64,000 nucleotides of DNA from Salvator merianae. Lineage: Eukaryota > Chordata > Lepidosauria > Squamata > Teiidae. This document shows, one piece after another, positions 60,735 through 64,000 of the stretch (position 1 is the stretch's first letter; every line of letters begins with the position of its first letter). The position numbers and the translations under genes were made by a program. Location of the stretch: NCBI GenBank assembly GCA_003586115.2, contig QVOM02000113.1:1461813-1525812 (forward strand), given 5' to 3'. The notes below the pieces were generated by a model, which saw only the letters and a program-made list of their open reading frames with translations, was not told the origin of the DNA and searched no databases.

Positions 60735-60835
60735 AAATAGCAAACCACTTTCATATCTGCCAACAAAACTGCATGGATGTGTCCACCTAGTCATCATGAG
60801 TCAGCCCTAATCTGATGGTTCCTAAAATTAACAAC
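60735..60835 (+). repeat. Possible LINE/SINE 3' end
   Basis: AAATAGCAAACCACTTTC, CTGCATGGATGTG and TCATCATGAGTCAGCCCTAA resemble a degenerate form of a reptile 3' end that usually reads GCCATAAGTCGGxxxCGACTTGACGGC. Recognition is tentative. Confidence 0.4.
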
Positions 60836-61520
60836 ATTTTAATGTTAATTTATTTTTGACATCTTCATGGCTCAGACTTAGGAAGACTGCACCATTCAAT
60901 CTGCACTGTAGTATTTTTAGCATGGTTAAATTTGAAATCTGTTTTATTCTAATATCTATGCAAGAGTTAGAAGGACAAGGGTGTCATCCTTCTCAGTAGT
61001 AAATTACAATGTAGATATGATTTAGCAGGCCTGAATCCCACTTCTTTACATTCACAGGGCTTGTTCTAATTTAACAGACATGTGTTCCCTCTTGAGTCAT
61101 AGCTGTACCTGAAAATTTCTACACACTGTACTTCTTATATTTGAATGGGCAAATGAAAACTAGCTTTAAAAGGAGGTCTTTCCTTTTGATTCACAACTAG
61201 CAGTTCTAAACTATCATAAAAAAAAATCCCTGGGCATTTTCTTCAAAAAAAAAATGCTTAAAAAATACAAATATATAATGGTGAGAAAAAGGGGGATGAG
61301 GAGGAGGAGAAGGAAGAGAAGGAGAAGAGTGAAATAATTCTCTTCTCAGATTAAAACTGTTTGTTCATACTGTCTGAAAACTGCTGAACAATGCTGATGT
61401 ATTTACCAATAAACCTAAGAACACTGATAATTGGTTCCATTAGATCTATTCTGGACTTAAGCAATTTTCACATGACACTGTTATAACTCATTCATGGCAT
61501 GTTCTTGCTCTCTGCCATAG
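60836..61520. other. No feature recognised
   Basis: AT-rich sequence with a purine-rich patch at 61285-61330 (GGAGGAGAAGGAAG). Nothing else supported. Confidence 0.5.
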
Positions 61521-61600
61521 TCTGCACTAACATGCAGATGGCAGGTCCTTATTCCAGAATATCATCCGAAATAAGGTCCAGTACAGGAAGAGCTTGAGTT
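61521..61600. mobile_element. Half of a family C palindromic MITE
   Basis: GCCATAGTCTGCACTAACATGC, GATGGCAGGTCCTTATTCC and GGTCCAGTACAGGAAGAGC align with the right half of the copies at 26929 and 32658. The left half is not recognisable. Confidence 0.6.
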
Positions 61601-62039
61601 ATGGGGCTATTTCCTATCTTTGAATGCAAATATATCCATATATAGCAGAATAAATAAATGATAATTGGATGCAGCCTTTCAATACCCTCTCCCAATGATC
61701 AACATCACAGCCAAGAATAAATGTTCCTCAGTTCTTATTTTGTACTCCTGGGGACACTCAGCAGTGTGTGATGAGCACACTGCCATATTAAGAATAATGC
61801 TATAAATGCAGCAGTGTTCTTAATGTGCAGCAAGAACAGGGCTACATCTGTAGAACTTTTTCTCCTGCTATCTGCATCCTGGTTTTGTCCTAACTACTTG
61901 TTCAGTAACTCTGCTTACAACTCTAAAATGTTTTTATTCATATATTGCATTATTACCCTGCAGACATGTTTAAAGAAGTCCCAATCTAGTAATAGAAGCA
62001 ATGATGTTCTCAAAAAACCCCAATAATGATAGTGAAAAA
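61601..62039. other. No feature recognised
   Basis: AT-rich sequence without a supported feature. Confidence 0.5.
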
Positions 62040-62093
62040 AATAAATGTGTCTGCATTACTTATATCCTGCCCTTTACCTGAAGATTTCATAGC
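62040..62093 (+). repeat. LINE/SINE tail-like sequence split by hAT
   Basis: TTATATCCTGCCCTTTACCTG before the hAT, and AGGTCACTATACAGTATGC with TTTTAAAACATTATAAAA after it (63037-63080), together read like a known reptile retroelement 3' end. The junction carries the hAT duplication TTCATAGC. Confidence 0.5.
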
Positions 62094-63028
<935 letters not shown>

Positions 63029-63094
63029 TTCATAGCAGGTCACTATACAGTATGCAATCAAAAGTTTTAAAACATTATAAAAGGTGCTTTGATT

Positions 63095-63960
63095 GCTGCC
63101 TGGAGGCAGTAATGGGCTGGATCTGGACCAATGAACTGAAGCTAAAAGGAAGTATTATGTTCCATGGGGTCCTGAGTTTAAGAGCCCCCCAATTCTGAAC
63201 GGGCTTGTTTTTGCCCCAGAAAGGACAGGTGCATGACCTGGGGGTGCTCTTGGATTTGTTGCTGTCATTTGAGGCTCATGTGGTAGCGACGACTAGAGGT
63301 GTTTCACCAGCTTTGGCCTTTCCTGGATAGGGATAACTTATCCACAGTGATTCATGCCCTGGTAATCTCCAGATTGGACTACTGTAAGGTGCTTTATGAA
63401 GGGTTGCTCCTGAAAATGGTACAGAAGCTGAAACTAGTGCAGAATGCAGCAGCTCAGCTACTGATGGGAGTTTCTAGCCAGATGCACATTACACTGGTAC
63501 TGAAAAATCTGCACTGGTTGCCTATTAGCTACCAAGCCCAATTCAAGGTGATAATATTAACATACAAAGACCTAAATGACTTGGCTCTGGTTATCTGAAG
63601 GAACATCTTCTCCCATATAGACCTGCTCACGTACTGAGATCAAGAAAAGGGCCTTCTTGTAGTTCCTCCTCTCTCAGAGGTGCAAGGGGCAGGAAAATGC
63701 AGGAGGGCCTTTTCTGTGGTTGCCCCAGACTCTGGAATAGACTCCCATTGGTGGTTCACAGGCACCTAAATTGTACGATTTTTGGTATCTGTATAAAACA
63801 CACCTCTTTACCCAGGCACATTTTTTCCTGGCACATTTGCAGGCTATTGCCAAATGTGAAGTAAGCAGAAGTATAGAATTGCAGAACTGTGGAATTGGGA
63901 GAGATCAATACTTTGTAATGTTTGGGGGGGATGAAAGGAAGACTTGTCACTGTGACATGA
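63095..63960 (+). pseudogene. L2 ORF2 C-terminal relic
   Basis: A 99-codon frame at 63299-63598 matches the L2 C-terminus: LWPFLDRDNLSTVIHALVIS, then RLDYCKVLYEG, KLKLVQNAAAQLL and LKNLHWLPISYQAQFKVI. Upstream, VHDLGVLLDLLLSF is the preceding block in another frame. Downstream, CCTTTTCTGTGGTTGCCCCA and GACTCTGGAATAGACTCCC match the distal L2 segment. It is inactive and older than the 45.8-49.1 kb copy. Confidence 0.82.
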
Positions 63961-64000
63961 CCTCCAGATAAGCCCACACACTGACATGTGATGGGGGGGG

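Overview
The window reads as intergenic or intronic DNA of a vertebrate, most likely a squamate reptile (lizard). This is inferred from the repeat mix. CR1 is abundant, some copies ending in tandem TTCTATGA-type octamers and others in TTATGTTC-type repeats. L2, non-mammalian L1, R4/Dong and Ty3/gypsy occur side by side. One tRNA-derived SINE has a TTC-rich tail, and there are many hAT and other cut-and-paste MITEs. I could support no host protein-coding exon, tRNA gene or rRNA gene. The real long reading frames all belong to retrotransposons.

Layout. 1-5.5 kb: a 65-bp hairpin, two hAT elements (one nested in a GC-rich MITE), two CR1 tails and a SINE. 6.6-12.4 kb: an old hAT copy, a decayed L2 carrying a palindromic MITE, and copies of two MITE-like families. 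16.0-21.0 kb: a nearly full-length CR1 on the minus strand (ORF1 with zinc knuckle, coiled coil and SGNH esterase; ORF2 with endonuclease and RT) inserted into the tail of an older CR1. 21.5-24.8 kb: a stack of MITEs, CR1 and a hAT made of consecutive hairpins. 26-33.9 kb: palindromic MITEs, a short L1 insertion with exact 16-bp target duplications and a CR1 tail. 36.3-41.8 kb: a 5.5-kb full-length but broken L1 on the minus strand with 16-bp duplications. 41.9-44.9 kb: two more MITEs, a Harbinger-like element flanked by TTA and a hAT. 45.8-49.1 kb: a fairly young L2 on the plus strand. 50-60.8 kb: decayed R4, L1 and gypsy pol, with a TTAA-flanked palindrome inside the gypsy relic. 62-64 kb: a second multi-hairpin hAT holding a 289-nt pure A run, followed by an L2 fragment.

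Nothing here works as an operon or pathway. The value of the window is a record of nested transposition in which target-site duplications can be read directly: 8 bp for five hAT copies (exact in two, 7 of 8 in three), 16 bp for two L1s, TTA for a Harbinger-like element, TTAA for a piggyBac-like MITE, and 3 bp for a group of MITEs with GGGCC(T/C)TTTCGCAC-like ends whose superfamily I cannot name with confidence. Three observations deserve most attention: the multi-hairpin hAT architecture, the 3-bp-duplication MITE families with a conserved internal palindrome, and the CR1 whose ORF2 I see broken by only one frameshift. Reading frames were checked for true ATG codons where it mattered; for example CR1 ORF1 starts at 19993, since the in-frame codon at 20053 is TTG.
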